A stretch of 64,000 nucleotides of DNA from Metabacillus lacus (GCF_009674805.1 NZ_WKKI01000001.1:1-64000), one strand, 5' to 3'. Shown: positions 6,310 to 16,574, numbered from the stretch's first letter. Translations and numbers: made by a program. Notes: generated from the letters alone by a model not told the origin.

Positions 6310-8344
6310 ATTACAACAGCAAGTATCGGTCGTGAAGGGTGTAGGCGGCGAAACAGAGCTGGCCCTCAACGATATGGGTGTTCAAACCATACATGACCTG
6401 TTATGGTGCTTTCCTTTCCGCTATGAAGATCACCGCCGGAGGGATCTTGCAGAGGTAAAGCATAATGAACAGGTGACAGTGGAAGGGAAGGTTCATAGCG
6501 AGCCTTCTCTTGTGTATTACGGAAAAAAGAAATCAAGATTGACATTTCGTGTTCTCACTGGAAGATATTTGATTTCCGCTGTTTGCTTTAACCGGCCTTA
6601 TTATAAACAAAAGCTGGATATTCAGAGTATTGTTACAGTCAGCGGAAAGTGGGATAAAAACCGCCAGACAATTACAGTGTCTGAGCTCACTTTTGGTCCA
6701 CAGCAAAAGCAGCAGGAAATTGATCCTGTTTATTCAGTAAAAGGGACAGTTACTCCAAAAGCATTCAAGCGCTATGTAACTGCGGCTGTTTCTGCTTACG
6801 GCAAAGAGGTGCCGGAGATTCTTCCTGACGGGCTGCTGTCTCAGTATAAACTAATGGGCAGGAGCGAAGCCCTTCAAATCATGCATTTTCCCTTAAGCCA
6901 CGAAGATCTGAAACAGGCTAGAAGACGCTTCGTTTATGAAGAATTTTTACTGTTTCAGCTGAGAATGCAGATGCTCAGAAAAATACAGCGGGAACAAACT
7001 TCTGGAAGCAGCCAGGTTTTTTCTGAAGAAGCTTTGAATGCTTTCACCGGACAGCTGCCATTCCCATTGACGGGCGCTCAAAATAGGGTGATAGGGGAAA
7101 TTCTGGCTGATATGAAACATCCATTCAGAATGAACCGGCTGCTGCAGGGTGATGTAGGATCGGGGAAAACCGTTGTTGCCGCAATTGCTCTTTATGCCTC
7201 AATTCTGGCAGGGAACCAGGGAACGCTGATGGTGCCGACTGAAATTCTGGCTGAGCAGCATGCTGATTCACTTGCTGAGTTGTTTCAGCAATATCCTGTA
7301 AGGATTGCTTTGTTGACCAGCTCTGTAAAAGGTAAAAAGCGCAGGGAACTTCTGCAGCGCCTTCAGGCCGGGGAAATTGATATACTGGTAGGAACGCACG
7401 CACTGATTCAGCCGGAAGTTAATTTTTCCAAGCTCGGGCTTGTGATCACAGATGAGCAGCACAGGTTTGGAGTGGAGCAGCGGCGTGTGCTCAGGGAAAA
7501 AGGGGAGCATCCTGATGTCCTATTTATGACTGCAACACCTATCCCAAGGACACTTGCTATTACAGCTTTTGGTGAAATGGATGTTTCGGTTATCGACGAA
7601 CTTCCAGCAGGAAGAAAGAAAATAGAAACATACTGGGTTAAACACGATATGCTTGACCGTATTCTTCAGTTTATAGACAAAGAATTAGAAAGCGGAAGAC
7701 AAGCTTATGTCATTTGCCCTCTGATTGAAGAATCGGAAAAGCTTGATTATCAAAATGCAGTTGATGTGCACAGTATGCTTCATCATCATTTTCAGGGTAA
7801 ATGGAAAACAGGGCTGATGCATGGAAAGCTGTCTCCGGCAGAAAAGGACGAAGTAATGAGGTCTTTCAGTGCAAATGCAGTACAAATTCTCGTCTCTACT
7901 ACTGTTGTAGAGGTAGGTGTGAATGTGCCTAATGCAACGGTTATGGTGATTTATGATGCCGAGAGATTTGGATTGTCACAGCTTCATCAGCTGCGGGGCA
8001 GGGTTGGAAGAGGAAGTGAGCAGTCATACTGCATTCTTCTGGCGGATCCCAAGTCGGAAGCCGGTAAGGAAAGAATGGGGATCATGACTGAAACCAATGA
8101 TGGATTCGTGCTTTCTGAACGAGATCTAGAACTGCGGGGGCCGGGCGATTTTTTTGGCAAAAAGCAAAGCGGCCTTCCTGAGTTTAAGGTTGCTGATATG
8201 GTGCATGATTACCGGGCGCTGGAGGTTGCCAGGACGGATGCTGCCATGCTTGTAGAGTCAGAAGCTTTCTGGCAGGATCCTCAGTATGAGGCCCTCAGAC
8301 AGTCACTGGAAACAGGTGTCCTTCAAGGAGAAAAGCTAGATTAA
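6299..8344 (+). CDS. recG: ATP-dependent DNA helicase RecG
   Basis: RecG remodels stalled replication forks and branched recombination intermediates. The protein of 681 residues has an N-terminal wedge/OB-fold domain followed by two helicase lobes. Walker A is GDVGSGKT, motif II is DEQH within TDEQHRFG, and later motifs are TATPIPRT, STTVVEVGVN and QLRGRVGRG. The C-terminal ELRGPGDFFGKKQSG box is present. The start is GTG 6299 inside the sdaAA end; the frame extends to 6257, but family length supports 6299. The SD is weak, suggesting translational coupling. A 9-bp hairpin follows at 8357. Confidence 0.93.
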   Translation: MNNKLQQQVSVVKGVGGETELALNDMGVQTIHDLLWCFPFRYEDHRRRDLAEVKHNEQVTVEGKVHSEPSLVYYGKKKSRLTFRVLTGRYLISAVCFNRPYYKQKLDIQSIVTVSGKWDKNRQTITVSELTFGPQQKQQEIDPVYSVKGTVTPKAFKRYVTAAVSAYGKEVPEILPDGLLSQYKLMGRSEALQIMHFPLSHEDLKQARRRFVYEEFLLFQLRMQMLRKIQREQTSGSSQVFSEEALNAFTGQLPFPLTGAQNRVIGEILADMKHPFRMNRLLQGDVGSGKTVVAAIALYASILAGNQGTLMVPTEILAEQHADSLAELFQQYPVRIALLTSSVKGKKRRELLQRLQAGEIDILVGTHALIQPEVNFSKLGLVITDEQHRFGVEQRRVLREKGEHPDVLFMTATPIPRTLAITAFGEMDVSVIDELPAGRKKIETYWVKHDMLDRILQFIDKELESGRQAYVICPLIEESEKLDYQNAVDVHSMLHHHFQGKWKTGLMHGKLSPAEKDEVMRSFSANAVQILVSTTVVEVGVNVPNATVMVIYDAERFGLSQLHQLRGRVGRGSEQSYCILLADPKSEAGKERMGIMTETNDGFVLSERDLELRGPGDFFGKKQSGLPEFKVADMVHDYRALEVARTDAAMLVESEAFWQDPQYEALRQSLETGVLQGEKLD

Positions 8345-8356
8345 TAGGTTGGCGGG

Positions 8357-8381
8357 GGGCAGAATTTGTTGCATTCTGCCC
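8357..8381 (+). other. Hairpin after recG overlapping the fapR -35
   Basis: GGGCAGAAT (8357-8365) and ATTCTGCCC (8373-8381) are a perfect 9-bp stem with a 7-base loop. No T run follows. The right arm overlaps TTGCAT (8369-8374), the predicted -35 of the fapR promoter. It could stabilise or end the recG message. Confidence 0.55.
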
Positions 8382-8397
8382 TATGTCATTATATACT
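8369..8397 (+). promoter_or_regulatory. SigA promoter of the fapR operon
   Basis: TTGCAT (8369-8374) and TATACT (8392-8397) have exact 17-bp spacing. The FapR operator begins a few bases downstream, over the expected transcription start. Confidence 0.7.
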
Positions 8398-8399
8398 AC

Positions 8400-8419
8400 T
8401 TTTAGTACCTAGTCTTAAT
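8400..8419. promoter_or_regulatory. FapR operator
   Basis: TTAGTACCTAGTCTTAA (8402-8418) closely matches the known FapR consensus TTAGTACCTGATACTAA, with an intact left half-site. It sits just after the -10 of the fapR promoter. This is the position needed for repression that malonyl-CoA relieves, so the operon is predicted to be autoregulated. Confidence 0.8.
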
Positions 8420-8442
8420 AGTACGGATGGTGTTTGCAGAAT

Positions 8443-9015
8443 ATGAGAAAAAATAAGAAGGAAAGACAGCGGCTCCTGAAAGAGACAATTACCGGGACGC
8501 CATTTATCACGGACGAAGAGCTTGCAGAGAAGTTTCAAGTGAGCATACAAACAATCAGGCTCGACCGGCTGGAGCTGTCCATTCCGGAATTAAGAGAACG
8601 CATTAAGCATGTTGCCGAGAAAAACATGGAAGATGAAGTAAAGTCCCTGCCGCTTGATGAAGTCATCGGTGACGTCATTGACCTGGAGCTTGATACTTCG
8701 GCAATCTCCATTTTTGAAGTGAAGGAAGAACATGTTTTCAGCAGAAATAAAATTGCGAGAGGGCACCATTTGTTTGCTCAGGCAAACTCGCTTGCAGTAG
8801 CTGTTATAGATGATGAGCTCGCTCTTACCAGCAAAGCTTATATCAAATTTACAAGGCAGGTTAAGCAGGGGGAACGGGTAGTTTCAAAAGCGAAGGTTGC
8901 TGAAATCAGCTTGGAAAATGGCAGAACTGTGGTGGATGTGAACAGCTATGTGGGGAAAGAACTTGTGTTTTCCGGAGAATTTATGATGTTCAGATCAAAT
9001 ACAAATAAAGGATGA
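8443..9015 (+). CDS. fapR: Fatty acid and phospholipid biosynthesis repressor FapR
   Basis: FapR represses fatty acid and phospholipid genes and is released by malonyl-CoA. The 190-residue protein has an N-terminal DeoR-like helix-turn-helix ([20 protein letters not shown], about 21-40), a linker helix, and a C-terminal hotdog domain with [20 protein letters not shown] that binds malonyl-CoA. The start is placed at ATG 8443 from family length. TTG 8434 is in frame and closer to the GGATGG SD, so the true start could be there. An operator for FapR lies upstream at 8402-8418. plsX follows after 7 bp. Confidence 0.94.
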   Translation: MRKNKKERQRLLKETITGTPFITDEELAEKFQVSIQTIRLDRLELSIPELRERIKHVAEKNMEDEVKSLPLDEVIGDVIDLELDTSAISIFEVKEEHVFSRNKIARGHHLFAQANSLAVAVIDDELALTSKAYIKFTRQVKQGERVVSKAKVAEISLENGRTVVDVNSYVGKELVFSGEFMMFRSNTNKG

Positions 9016-9022
9016 AATACAT

Positions 9023-10024
9023 ATGAAAATCGCTATAGATGCAATGGGCGGAGACAATGCTCCCCAGGCTGTAATTGAGGGAACAATGAAAGCTGCAGGG
9101 GCTTTTCCAGACCTGGAGATTACACTGGTTGGCAACGAGAGTATCATAAACCAATACTTAACAAATAATGAGAGAATATCAGTTATACATACGGAAGAAG
9201 TAATAGAAGCTGAAGATGAGCCTGTAAGAGCAGTGAGAAGAAAGAAGCAGGCTTCCATGGTCCTCATGGCAAATGAAGTAAAGGAAGGAAGAGCTGCAGC
9301 CTGTATATCAGCAGGAAACACAGGAGCCTTGATGACTGCAGGCTTGTTCATAGTTGGGAGAATACAAGGAATAGAGAGGCCCGCCCTGTCGCCGACTCTG
9401 CCAACAATAGATGGAAAAGGATTTCTTCTGCTTGATGTTGGTGCAAATGTGGATGCGAGGGCTGAACATCTGCAGCAATATGCTGTAATGGGTTCTATCT
9501 ATGCTGAAAAAGTAAGGGGAATAACTAAGCCGAGAGTAGGGCTTTTAAATGTGGGAACTGAGGAGAAAAAGGGCAATGAGTTAACAAGACAGGCCTTTCA
9601 GCTCCTATCAGAAACGGAAGATATCAATTTTATTGGAAATGTGGAGTCAAGAGATCTTCTTGAAGGAGCAGCAGATGTTGTAGTAACAGACGGATTTACC
9701 GGTAATGTAGCTTTAAAAACAATAGAGGGAACAGCTCTTTCTGTATTCTCAATGCTGAAAGGTGCTTTAACCAGCAGTATGAAATCAAAGCTTGCAGCAG
9801 CGGTATTAAAGCCTCAGCTGAAAGAAATAAAAAATCAGATGGATTATTCCGAGTACGGAGGTGCTGCTTTATTTGGGCTAAAGGCGCCGGTAATTAAAGC
9901 TCACGGTTCCTCAGATGCAAATGCCATTTATAATGCGATTCGCCAGACAAGGGATATGGCAGCCAATTCTGTTGCAGAAACGATAGCACATGCAGTTGAA
10001 CGAAATGAGGAAGTGCCTAAATAA
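9023..10024 (+). CDS. plsX: Phosphate acyltransferase PlsX
   Basis: PlsX converts acyl-ACP to acyl-phosphate, the donor used by PlsY in the first step of phosphatidic acid synthesis. The 333-residue protein starts [14 protein letters not shown], the invariant family N-terminus. It contains [18 protein letters not shown] and the [12 protein letters not shown] motif near the C-terminus. It is a peripheral membrane enzyme. As second gene of the fapR operon it is predicted to be repressed by FapR. It also links to fakA upstream, since FakA makes the same acyl-phosphate from exogenous fatty acids. Confidence 0.95.
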   Translation: MKIAIDAMGGDNAPQAVIEGTMKAAGAFPDLEITLVGNESIINQYLTNNERISVIHTEEVIEAEDEPVRAVRRKKQASMVLMANEVKEGRAAACISAGNTGALMTAGLFIVGRIQGIERPALSPTLPTIDGKGFLLLDVGANVDARAEHLQQYAVMGSIYAEKVRGITKPRVGLLNVGTEEKKGNELTRQAFQLLSETEDINFIGNVESRDLLEGAADVVVTDGFTGNVALKTIEGTALSVFSMLKGALTSSMKSKLAAAVLKPQLKEIKNQMDYSEYGGAALFGLKAPVIKAHGSSDANAIYNAIRQTRDMAANSVAETIAHAVERNEEVPK

Positions 10025-10046
10025 TCGATAGAAAGAGGGGAGAAAG

Positions 10047-10991
10047 ATGAGCGGTATTGGATTTTTATTTCCAGGCCAGGGCTCCCAGGCAGTGGGAATG
10101 GGACAGGAGTTCTATCGCGAGGGAGACGTTTCAAAAGGGATTTTTGACAAAGCAGACGAAAGACTGGGCTATTCCCTATCTTCGCTGATGTTTGATGGGC
10201 CTCAAGATACCCTGACTTTGACATACCATGCACAGCCAGCTTTGCTGACTGCCAGTACTGCAATTCTTCAAGAGGTAAAAAAAGCAGGCATACAGCCGGA
10301 TTTTACTGCCGGTCACTCGCTGGGAGAATACAGCGCCCTTGTCGCAGCAGGGGTATTATCATTTGAAGATGCTGTTTATGCTGTCAGAAAGCGGGGAGAG
10401 TTGATGGATCAAGCAGTTCCTGCGGGACAGGGGGCGATGGCTGCTGTACTGGGTCTTTCAGCATCTGACCTTCAGGAAGTGACTCAAACTGTCACTTCGC
10501 AGGGAAAAGTTGTCCAGCTTGCTAATTTGAATTGCCCGGGTCAAATCGTGATATCCGGAACAGCTGAAGGTGTAAATGCAGCATGCAGCCTTGCAAAAGA
10601 AAAGGGTGCAAAGAGAACCATTCCGCTCGTAGTCAGCGGGCCGTTTCATTCAAGCCTGATGAAGCCGGCAGCTGAGGAGTTTCAAAAGGTGCTGAATACA
10701 ATCAGCTTTCACGATGCTTCTGTTAAAGTAATTTCTAATGTTTCGGCACAGCCGGTCATCAGCTCGAGTGATATTGTGGATTCTCTTATCAAACAGCTGT
10801 ATTCCCCTGTACGCTGGGAAGAATCAATAAAGTACATGCTGAATGAGGGCGTTACGACATTTGTTGAAATCGGTCCTGGGAAAGTGCTGTCAGGGCTGGT
10901 GAAGAAAATAGACAGAGAAACCGAGGTACTATCCATACATAACAAAGATTCTTTTGCGCTTGCGATGGATAAGCTTAAGGAGGAAGTGTAA
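10047..10991 (+). CDS. fabD: Malonyl-CoA:ACP transacylase
   Basis: FabD loads malonyl groups from CoA onto ACP to supply fatty acid elongation. In 314 residues the N-terminal FLFPGQGSQAVGMG loop, the nucleophile motif GHSLGEY (Ser91) and the GPFHSSLMKP histidine (about residue 200) are present. SD AGAGGGGAGAAAG precedes the ATG. It directly abuts fabG: the fabD stop ends at 10991 and the fabG ATG starts at 10992, which suggests translational coupling within the FapR operon. Confidence 0.95.
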   Translation: MSGIGFLFPGQGSQAVGMGQEFYREGDVSKGIFDKADERLGYSLSSLMFDGPQDTLTLTYHAQPALLTASTAILQEVKKAGIQPDFTAGHSLGEYSALVAAGVLSFEDAVYAVRKRGELMDQAVPAGQGAMAAVLGLSASDLQEVTQTVTSQGKVVQLANLNCPGQIVISGTAEGVNAACSLAKEKGAKRTIPLVVSGPFHSSLMKPAAEEFQKVLNTISFHDASVKVISNVSAQPVISSSDIVDSLIKQLYSPVRWEESIKYMLNEGVTTFVEIGPGKVLSGLVKKIDRETEVLSIHNKDSFALAMDKLKEEV

Positions 10992-11732
10992 ATGTTGAAT
11001 GGGAGTGTGGCACTGGTTACAGGTGCATCCAGGGGTATAGGACGGTCAATAGCGCTGGAACTTGCTAAGCGGGGTGCGGATGTCGCTGTAAATTATGCAG
11101 GAAGCGAAGAAAAAGCAAATGAAACTGTTCGCGAAATAACAGCCCTTGGCCGCAGAGCAATTGCAATACGGTGTGATGTCTCTAAAGCAGAAGAAGTACA
11201 GGATATGGTAAAGCAAACGATCGAGCATTTTGGGAAATTAGATATTGCCGTTAATAATGCGGGAATTACGAAGGATAATCTGCTGATGAGGATGAAGGAA
11301 AATGAATGGGATGATGTAATAAACATTAACCTGAAGGGTGTTTTCCTTGTAACAAAAGCAGTCACCCGGCAAATGATGAAACAGAGGTACGGCCGGATTA
11401 TTAATATTGCTTCCATTGTCGGTGTCAGCGGAAATCCCGGACAGGCAAATTATGTCGCTGCTAAAGCGGGAGTAATCGGACTGACAAAAACCTCTGCAAA
11501 AGAGCTCGCCAGCAGAAATATCACTGTAAATGCCGTAGCACCCGGCTTTATCTCTACAGATATGACAGAAAAGCTGCCACCTGAGGTCAAGGAGGAAATG
11601 CTCAGGCAAATCCCTCTTGCACGCCTGGGAGAGCCTGAAGATGTAGCGAATTTGACAGCTTTTCTTGCATCGGGAGAGGGTTCTTATATTACTGGGCAGA
11701 CCTTCCATGTCGACGGCGGAATGGTTATGTAA
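10992..11732 (+). CDS. fabG: 3-oxoacyl-ACP reductase
   Basis: FabG reduces 3-oxoacyl-ACP with NADPH in each cycle of fatty acid elongation. It is a short-chain dehydrogenase of 246 residues with the Rossmann glycine motif TGASRGIG (10-17), the NNAG motif, and the catalytic Ser141, Tyr154 and Lys158. The C-terminal [15 protein letters not shown] is typical. Its SD (AAGGAGG) lies inside the end of fabD. Confidence 0.95.
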   Translation: MLNGSVALVTGASRGIGRSIALELAKRGADVAVNYAGSEEKANETVREITALGRRAIAIRCDVSKAEEVQDMVKQTIEHFGKLDIAVNNAGITKDNLLMRMKENEWDDVININLKGVFLVTKAVTRQMMKQRYGRIINIASIVGVSGNPGQANYVAAKAGVIGLTKTSAKELASRNITVNAVAPGFISTDMTEKLPPEVKEEMLRQIPLARLGEPEDVANLTAFLASGEGSYITGQTFHVDGGMVM

Positions 11733-11773
11733 AAACTCCTGCTTCAACTGGTTTTTTCGGAAAGAATCATCTA

Positions 11774-11779
11774 TAATAC
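11774..11779 (+). promoter_or_regulatory. Possible internal -10 upstream of acpP
   Basis: A perfect TATAAT is present about 20 bp before the acpP start, but no good -35 lies 16-18 bp upstream. An extra promoter giving high acpP expression is possible but unproven. Confidence 0.3.
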
Positions 11780-11798
11780 TTGAGGGGAGGTGAATGCA

Positions 11799-12032
11799 AT
11801 GGCAGAAGTATTGGACCGCGTAACAAAGATAATCGTTGACCGCTTAGGAGTGGACGAGGCCCAAGTTAAATTGGAATCTTCTTTTAAAGATGATCTTGGT
11901 GCGGATTCCCTTGATGTGGTTGAACTTGTAATGGAACTCGAAGATGAGTTTGATATGGAAATTTCCGATGAGGAAGCAGAGAACATTTCAACAGTGGGTG
12001 ACGCTGTGAACTACATAAAGAGCCAAGCTTAA
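11799..12032 (+). CDS. acpP: Acyl carrier protein
   Basis: AcpP carries growing acyl chains on a 4'-phosphopantetheine arm. The 77-residue acidic protein has the attachment site in [10 protein letters not shown] (Ser37), followed by the recognition helix. The start at ATG 11799 is preceded by GGGGAGG; an in-frame GTG at 11790 lies within the SD region and is rejected. It is the last gene of the fapR-plsX-fabD-fabG-acpP operon. A hairpin follows, separating it from rnc. Confidence 0.96.
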   Translation: MAEVLDRVTKIIVDRLGVDEAQVKLESSFKDDLGADSLDVVELVMELEDEFDMEISDEEAENISTVGDAVNYIKSQA

Positions 12033-12042
12033 CAGGCAGTAG

Positions 12043-12078
12043 AAGTCCCGCAGCTTTGCGGGGCTTTACCCCTTTTAA
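12043..12078 (+). terminator. Probable terminator after acpP
   Basis: CCCGCA (12047-12052) pairs with TGCGGG (12057-12062) around GCTT, extended by AAG/CTT, and is followed by a pyrimidine-rich stretch ending in TTTT. The T run is interrupted, so readthrough into rnc is likely. Confidence 0.55.
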
Positions 12079-12120
12079 TGCCCTTTTGGATTCACCAGTG
12101 TTTTTAGATGGAGGGTGCCT

Positions 12121-12855
12121 ATGTCAAAACATAGCAATTACAAAGACAAGCGTTTGTACTATAAAAAAGATGAATTTAAAAAATTTCAAGAGTTAATTGG
12201 AATTTCCTTTAATAATGAAAAGCTGCTGTTCCAAGCTTTTACCCATTCATCTTATGTGAATGAGCATCGCAAAAAGCCTTATGAGGATAATGAAAGGCTT
12301 GAATTTTTAGGAGATGCGGTATTAGAACTGACAGTTTCCCAATTTTTGTTCAGCAAATATCCTACCATGAGTGAAGGAGATCTGACCAAGCTGCGCGCCG
12401 CGATTGTTTGCGAGCCTTCTCTGGTTTCCTTTGCAAATGAACTGTCATTTGGCTACCTTGTTCTTTTAGGAAAGGGTGAGGAAATGACTGGAGGGAGAGC
12501 GCGTCCTGCTTTATTGGCTGATGTGTTCGAAGCTTTCATAGGAGCTCTCTATTTGGATCAGGGATTAACTCCAGTTGTACAGTTCCTTGAAAAGGTTGTT
12601 TTTCCTAAAATTAATGATGGTGCTTTTTCTCATGTGATGGATTTTAAAAGCCAGCTTCAGGAACTTGTTCAGCGTGATAATAAAGGAGCATTGGAATATA
12701 AAATACTGCAGGAAAAAGGCCCTGCCCATAATCGTGAATTTATTGCGACAGTGTCATTGGCCGGCGAAATTCTTGGAACAGGCACGGGCAGATCTAAAAA
12801 GGAAGCCGAGCAGCATGCTGCTCAAGAGGCCCTTTCAAAACTGCAGCCTAAATAA
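12121..12855 (+). CDS. rnc: Ribonuclease III
   Basis: RNase III cleaves double-stranded RNA, processes rRNA and, in B. subtilis, scRNA and toxin mRNAs. The 244-residue protein has the catalytic signature [14 protein letters not shown] (57-70), with acidic residues for two magnesium ions, and a C-terminal double-stranded RNA-binding domain (about 170-243) ending in [16 protein letters not shown]. The SD GGAGGG is six bases before ATG 12121; an in-frame GTG at 12115 overlaps it. It ends at a strong terminator. scRNA-partner genes ffh and ftsY lie just downstream. Confidence 0.95.
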   Translation: MSKHSNYKDKRLYYKKDEFKKFQELIGISFNNEKLLFQAFTHSSYVNEHRKKPYEDNERLEFLGDAVLELTVSQFLFSKYPTMSEGDLTKLRAAIVCEPSLVSFANELSFGYLVLLGKGEEMTGGRARPALLADVFEAFIGALYLDQGLTPVVQFLEKVVFPKINDGAFSHVMDFKSQLQELVQRDNKGALEYKILQEKGPAHNREFIATVSLAGEILGTGTGRSKKEAEQHAAQEALSKLQPK

Positions 12856-12891
12856 AGAGAAATCCCCCGTAAATGGGGGATTTCTCTTTAT
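12855..12891 (+). terminator. Terminator after rnc
   Basis: A 13-bp perfect stem, AGAGAAATCCCCC with GGGGGATTTCTCT, lies around a six-base loop and starts at the rnc stop codon. Only three T follow, but the stem base is itself U-rich. It is a good terminator or mRNA 3' end. Confidence 0.75.
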
Positions 12892-13010
12892 GTTTGATAT
12901 GTTAAAATATGATAGGAAAAAGGCTGCAAATATTGGCCCGGAAGCCAGTGAGCATTTTTGAGAAAACAGCAATCAATTTTTGCAGATATTAGATGGATAG
13001 GAGGGCGCTT

Positions 13011-16000
13011 ATGTTCCTCAAACGTTTGGATATAGTTGGTTTCAAATCGTTCGCAGAACGTGTGAGTGTTGAATTTGTAAATGGTGTAACGGCTGTGGTG
13101 GGGCCGAATGGAAGCGGAAAAAGTAACATTACCGATGCCATCCGCTGGGTGCTTGGAGAACAGTCTGCCCGTTCTTTGCGGGGAGCGAAAATGGAAGACA
13201 TCATTTTCGCGGGAAGCGATTCGAGAAAAGGAGTTAATATTGCCGAAGTAACGCTGACGCTTGATAACAGAGAACAGTTCCTGCCGATTGACTTCAATGA
13301 AGTGAGCATTTCACGAAGAGTATACCGTTCAGGTGAAAGTGAATACTCCATAAATAATCAAAGCTGCCGTTTAAAAGACATCATAGATTTATTCATGGAC
13401 TCAGGACTTGGAAAAGAAGCTTTCTCCATAATCAGCCAGGGGAAAGTGGAAGAAATTTTAAGCAGCAAAGCAGAAGAGCGCCGCAGTATTTTTGAAGAGG
13501 CAGCCGGAGTTCTTAAATATAAAACGAGAAAGAAAAAGGCAGAGTACAAGCTTGCTGAAACACAGGAAAACCTTAACCGGGTACAGGATATTCTCCATGA
13601 ACTTGAAGGCCAGATAGAGCCTTTAAAAATACAGTCTTCTGCAGCTAAGGATTATTTGGAAAAAAAGGCTGAGCTGGAAGAAGTAGAAGCTGCGCTGATT
13701 GTTTATGAAATAGAAGAGGCCCATAAATATTGGGAACATCTCACTCAGACCGTAGAGGCTGGGAAACAAAAAGAGCTTCTGATGTTATCAGACATTGGGA
13801 ATAAAGAGGGCGTTCTTGAAGAGACTCGGGACAAAGTAGCTGCGCTGGATGAATCGATTGATGAACTGCAGCAGGTTCTTCTGATTGTCAGTGAAGAGCT
13901 CGAAAAGCTTGAAGGAAAAAAGGAAGTTCTCAAGGAAAGAAAAAAGAATGCCAACTCCAACAAAGCTTCACTGGAAAAAAGCATTGAAGATCTTGGAGAG
14001 CTTAATAAAAGACTGCAGCAAGAAAAAAGCCAGGAAGAGAAAGTTTTTAAAGCACTTAAGAATCAAGTGGCCGAACTGAGAAAAAACCTCTCTTCAAAAC
14101 AGGCTGAAATGAAAACCTATGATGCCAACTTGGAAGAAAAGATAGAAGAGATGAAAAATGTCTATTTTGATCTTTTGAATGAACAGGTGTCTAAGCGAAA
14201 TGAATCTTCATACCTGGAAGAACAGCTGCAGCAGCAGGATATGAAAAAAAACCGGCTGAAAAATAACAATCAGAGATATTTGGTGGAGCGGCAGGAATTA
14301 GAACACAAAAAGGCCGGACTTTCATCAAAACTGGAAACAGCAGGGGAACAGCTGGCTGAACATATACAAGATTTCCGATCTACACAGCAAAAGCTTGAAA
14401 GAAACAGAGAGAATTATCAAAAGCAGGAGTCAGCACTGTATAAAGCATATCAGTTTCTGCAGCAGATGCGATCGAGAAAAGAAGTGCTCGAAAACATGCA
14501 GGAGGACTACGCCGGATTTTTCCAAGGGGTAAAGGAAATTCTTAAGGCCAGAGAGTCGCTGGAGGGCATACACGGCGCCATTGCAGAGCTTGTGACAATG
14601 GACAAGGAATATGAAGCTGCAATTGAAACAGCTTTAGGCGGTGCAGCACAGCATATTGTGGTGGAGAATGAAGAATGCGGGCGAAAGAGCATAGCTTACT
14701 TGAAAAAAAATGCCTTCGGAAGAGCAACGATGCTTCCTATGAATGTTATCAAAAGCCGCAGCATAGCAAGCCATGAATACTCGTCAATAAAATCTCACCC
14801 TGCCTTTATCGGCGTGGCTTCTGAGCTGACAAATTACAATGAGCGTTACCGGAATGTGATCGGCAATCTGCTTGGTGCTGTCATTATTACAAAAGATCTT
14901 AAGGGGGCTAACGAGCTTGCCAGATTAACAGGCTACAAGATTAGATTTGTCACGCTGGAAGGTGATGTAGTAAATCCGGGCGGTTCAATGACCGGAGGAG
15001 CTGTTAAGCAGAAAAACAACTCTTTGCTCAGCCGAAGCCGGGAACTGGAAGATGTGAAATCTAAACTAACCGATATGGAAAGCAAGACAGCTTCTCTCGA
15101 GGACGCTGTAAAATCTCTAAAGAGTTCTATTTCACTGCTGGAAGCAAAGCTGGACGAAATGAGAACAAGAGGAGAAAATCTCCGTATGCAGGAGCAGTCC
15201 CTTCAAGGTGAAATGAGAGAGCTGCTGCTCAGCGAAAGAAATGTAAATGACCATCTGTCAATTTACGATGCTGAAAGAGCCTCGTTTCAAGAAGATTTTG
15301 AGAAGGCCTCCTTAAGAAAAGAGGAGCTTGCTGCAGAGCTTGAAGATATTAACCTCCGCATTCTGGCTGGAGACCGTGAAATTCAGGAGCTGACTGCAAA
15401 AAAAAATCAGCAGCAAACCTCAAGGCAGGAACTTCAGCAGAACATCACGGATATCAAAGTTCTGCTGGCTTCTAAGGAACAAACTCTTTTTAATCAAAGA
15501 GCAACTGTTGTCAGACTTGCTGATTCAGAAAAGGAAGCAGCTATGAAACTTTCTGCAGCCTCTGAAGATCTTGCTTACATTAACGGTGAAATGACTACAA
15601 GCAAATCTGGTGAGGAAAACCTTGAAGAAGCAGCAGAGCAAAAGCAGAAAGATAAATCCAAAACAATGGAATTAATAACGTCAAGAAGAGAAGAACGTCT
15701 GGGACTTCAAGCCTCCCTTGATCATCAGGAGGCAGGCTTAAAAGAGGAAAAACGGCTGCACAGGCAAACGGTGAACTGGCTGAAGGATGAAGAATTAAAA
15801 CTGGCAAGAGTGGACGTGGAACTTGATAATCTATTACAACATCTTCGTCAGGAATATCTATTAACCTTTGAAGCAGCTAAAGAGAAACACAGTCTGAAAG
15901 TTCAACCTGATGATGCAAGAAGAAGCGTGAAGTTAATTAAGCTGGCAATAGAAGAGCTCGGCACAGTGAATCTGGGTGCTATTGACGAGTATGACCGAGT

Positions 16001-16574
16001 TTCAGAGAGGTTTAATTTTCTTTCTGAGCAAAGAGAGGATTTGCTCCTTGCAAAACAAACGCTGTATGATGTGATTGGAGAAATGGATGAAGAAATGAAG
16101 AAGCGGTTTATGACCACCTTCACGCAAATCCGCTCCCACTTTGAAAGCGTCTTTCAGGCGATGTTCGGGGGAGGAAGAGCAGAACTGAAGCTGACCGATC
16201 CTTCAGATATTCTTCATACCGGTGTTGATATTATCGCTCAGCCTCCAGGGAAAAAACTGCAGAACTTGGGGCTTTTATCCGGAGGAGAACGGGCATTAAC
16301 AGCGATTGCCCTTCTGTTTTCCATTTTGAAAGTCCGGCCTGTTCCTTTCTGTGTTCTTGATGAAGTGGAAGCAGCGCTTGACGAAGCAAATGTTCACCGT
16401 TTTGCACAATATCTTAAGAAATTCAGCAAAGACACCCAGTTCATTGTTATCACTCACCGAAAGGGAACAATGGAAGAGGCGGATGTGCTGTATGGAGTCA
16501 CTATGCAGGAATCCGGCGTGTCCAAGCTAGTCTCGGTCAGGCTGGAAGAAACGAAAGAATTGATAGCGACATAG
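13011..16574 (+). CDS. smc: Chromosome partition protein SMC
   Basis: SMC forms the ring-shaped condensin core that, with ScpA and ScpB, organises the chromosome from ParB/parS sites. The protein is 1187 residues. Walker A is GPNGSGKS (31-38). Two long coiled coils flank a hinge (about 500-660) with GGSMTGGA. The C-terminal head has the ABC signature LLSGGERALTAIALL and Walker B PFCVLDEVEAALDE. Start at ATG 13011 follows AGGAGGG and matches the B. subtilis N-terminus. smc is followed by ftsY after 16 bp, the usual rnc-smc-ftsY order. Confidence 0.96.
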   Translation: MFLKRLDIVGFKSFAERVSVEFVNGVTAVVGPNGSGKSNITDAIRWVLGEQSARSLRGAKMEDIIFAGSDSRKGVNIAEVTLTLDNREQFLPIDFNEVSISRRVYRSGESEYSINNQSCRLKDIIDLFMDSGLGKEAFSIISQGKVEEILSSKAEERRSIFEEAAGVLKYKTRKKKAEYKLAETQENLNRVQDILHELEGQIEPLKIQSSAAKDYLEKKAELEEVEAALIVYEIEEAHKYWEHLTQTVEAGKQKELLMLSDIGNKEGVLEETRDKVAALDESIDELQQVLLIVSEELEKLEGKKEVLKERKKNANSNKASLEKSIEDLGELNKRLQQEKSQEEKVFKALKNQVAELRKNLSSKQAEMKTYDANLEEKIEEMKNVYFDLLNEQVSKRNESSYLEEQLQQQDMKKNRLKNNNQRYLVERQELEHKKAGLSSKLETAGEQLAEHIQDFRSTQQKLERNRENYQKQESALYKAYQFLQQMRSRKEVLENMQEDYAGFFQGVKEILKARESLEGIHGAIAELVTMDKEYEAAIETALGGAAQHIVVENEECGRKSIAYLKKNAFGRATMLPMNVIKSRSIASHEYSSIKSHPAFIGVASELTNYNERYRNVIGNLLGAVIITKDLKGANELARLTGYKIRFVTLEGDVVNPGGSMTGGAVKQKNNSLLSRSRELEDVKSKLTDMESKTASLEDAVKSLKSSISLLEAKLDEMRTRGENLRMQEQSLQGEMRELLLSERNVNDHLSIYDAERASFQEDFEKASLRKEELAAELEDINLRILAGDREIQELTAKKNQQQTSRQELQQNITDIKVLLASKEQTLFNQRATVVRLADSEKEAAMKLSAASEDLAYINGEMTTSKSGEENLEEAAEQKQKDKSKTMELITSRREERLGLQASLDHQEAGLKEEKRLHRQTVNWLKDEELKLARVDVELDNLLQHLRQEYLLTFEAAKEKHSLKVQPDDARRSVKLIKLAIEELGTVNLGAIDEYDRVSERFNFLSEQREDLLLAKQTLYDVIGEMDEEMKKRFMTTFTQIRSHFESVFQAMFGGGRAELKLTDPSDILHTGVDIIAQPPGKKLQNLGLLSGGERALTAIALLFSILKVRPVPFCVLDEVEAALDEANVHRFAQYLKKFSKDTQFIVITHRKGTMEEADVLYGVTMQESGVSKLVSVRLEETKELIAT

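Noticed and set aside
12665-12961. 98-codon frame overlapping the 3' end of rnc
   Set aside because: It lies in another frame of rnc and crosses the rnc terminator; no SD and no recognisable protein.
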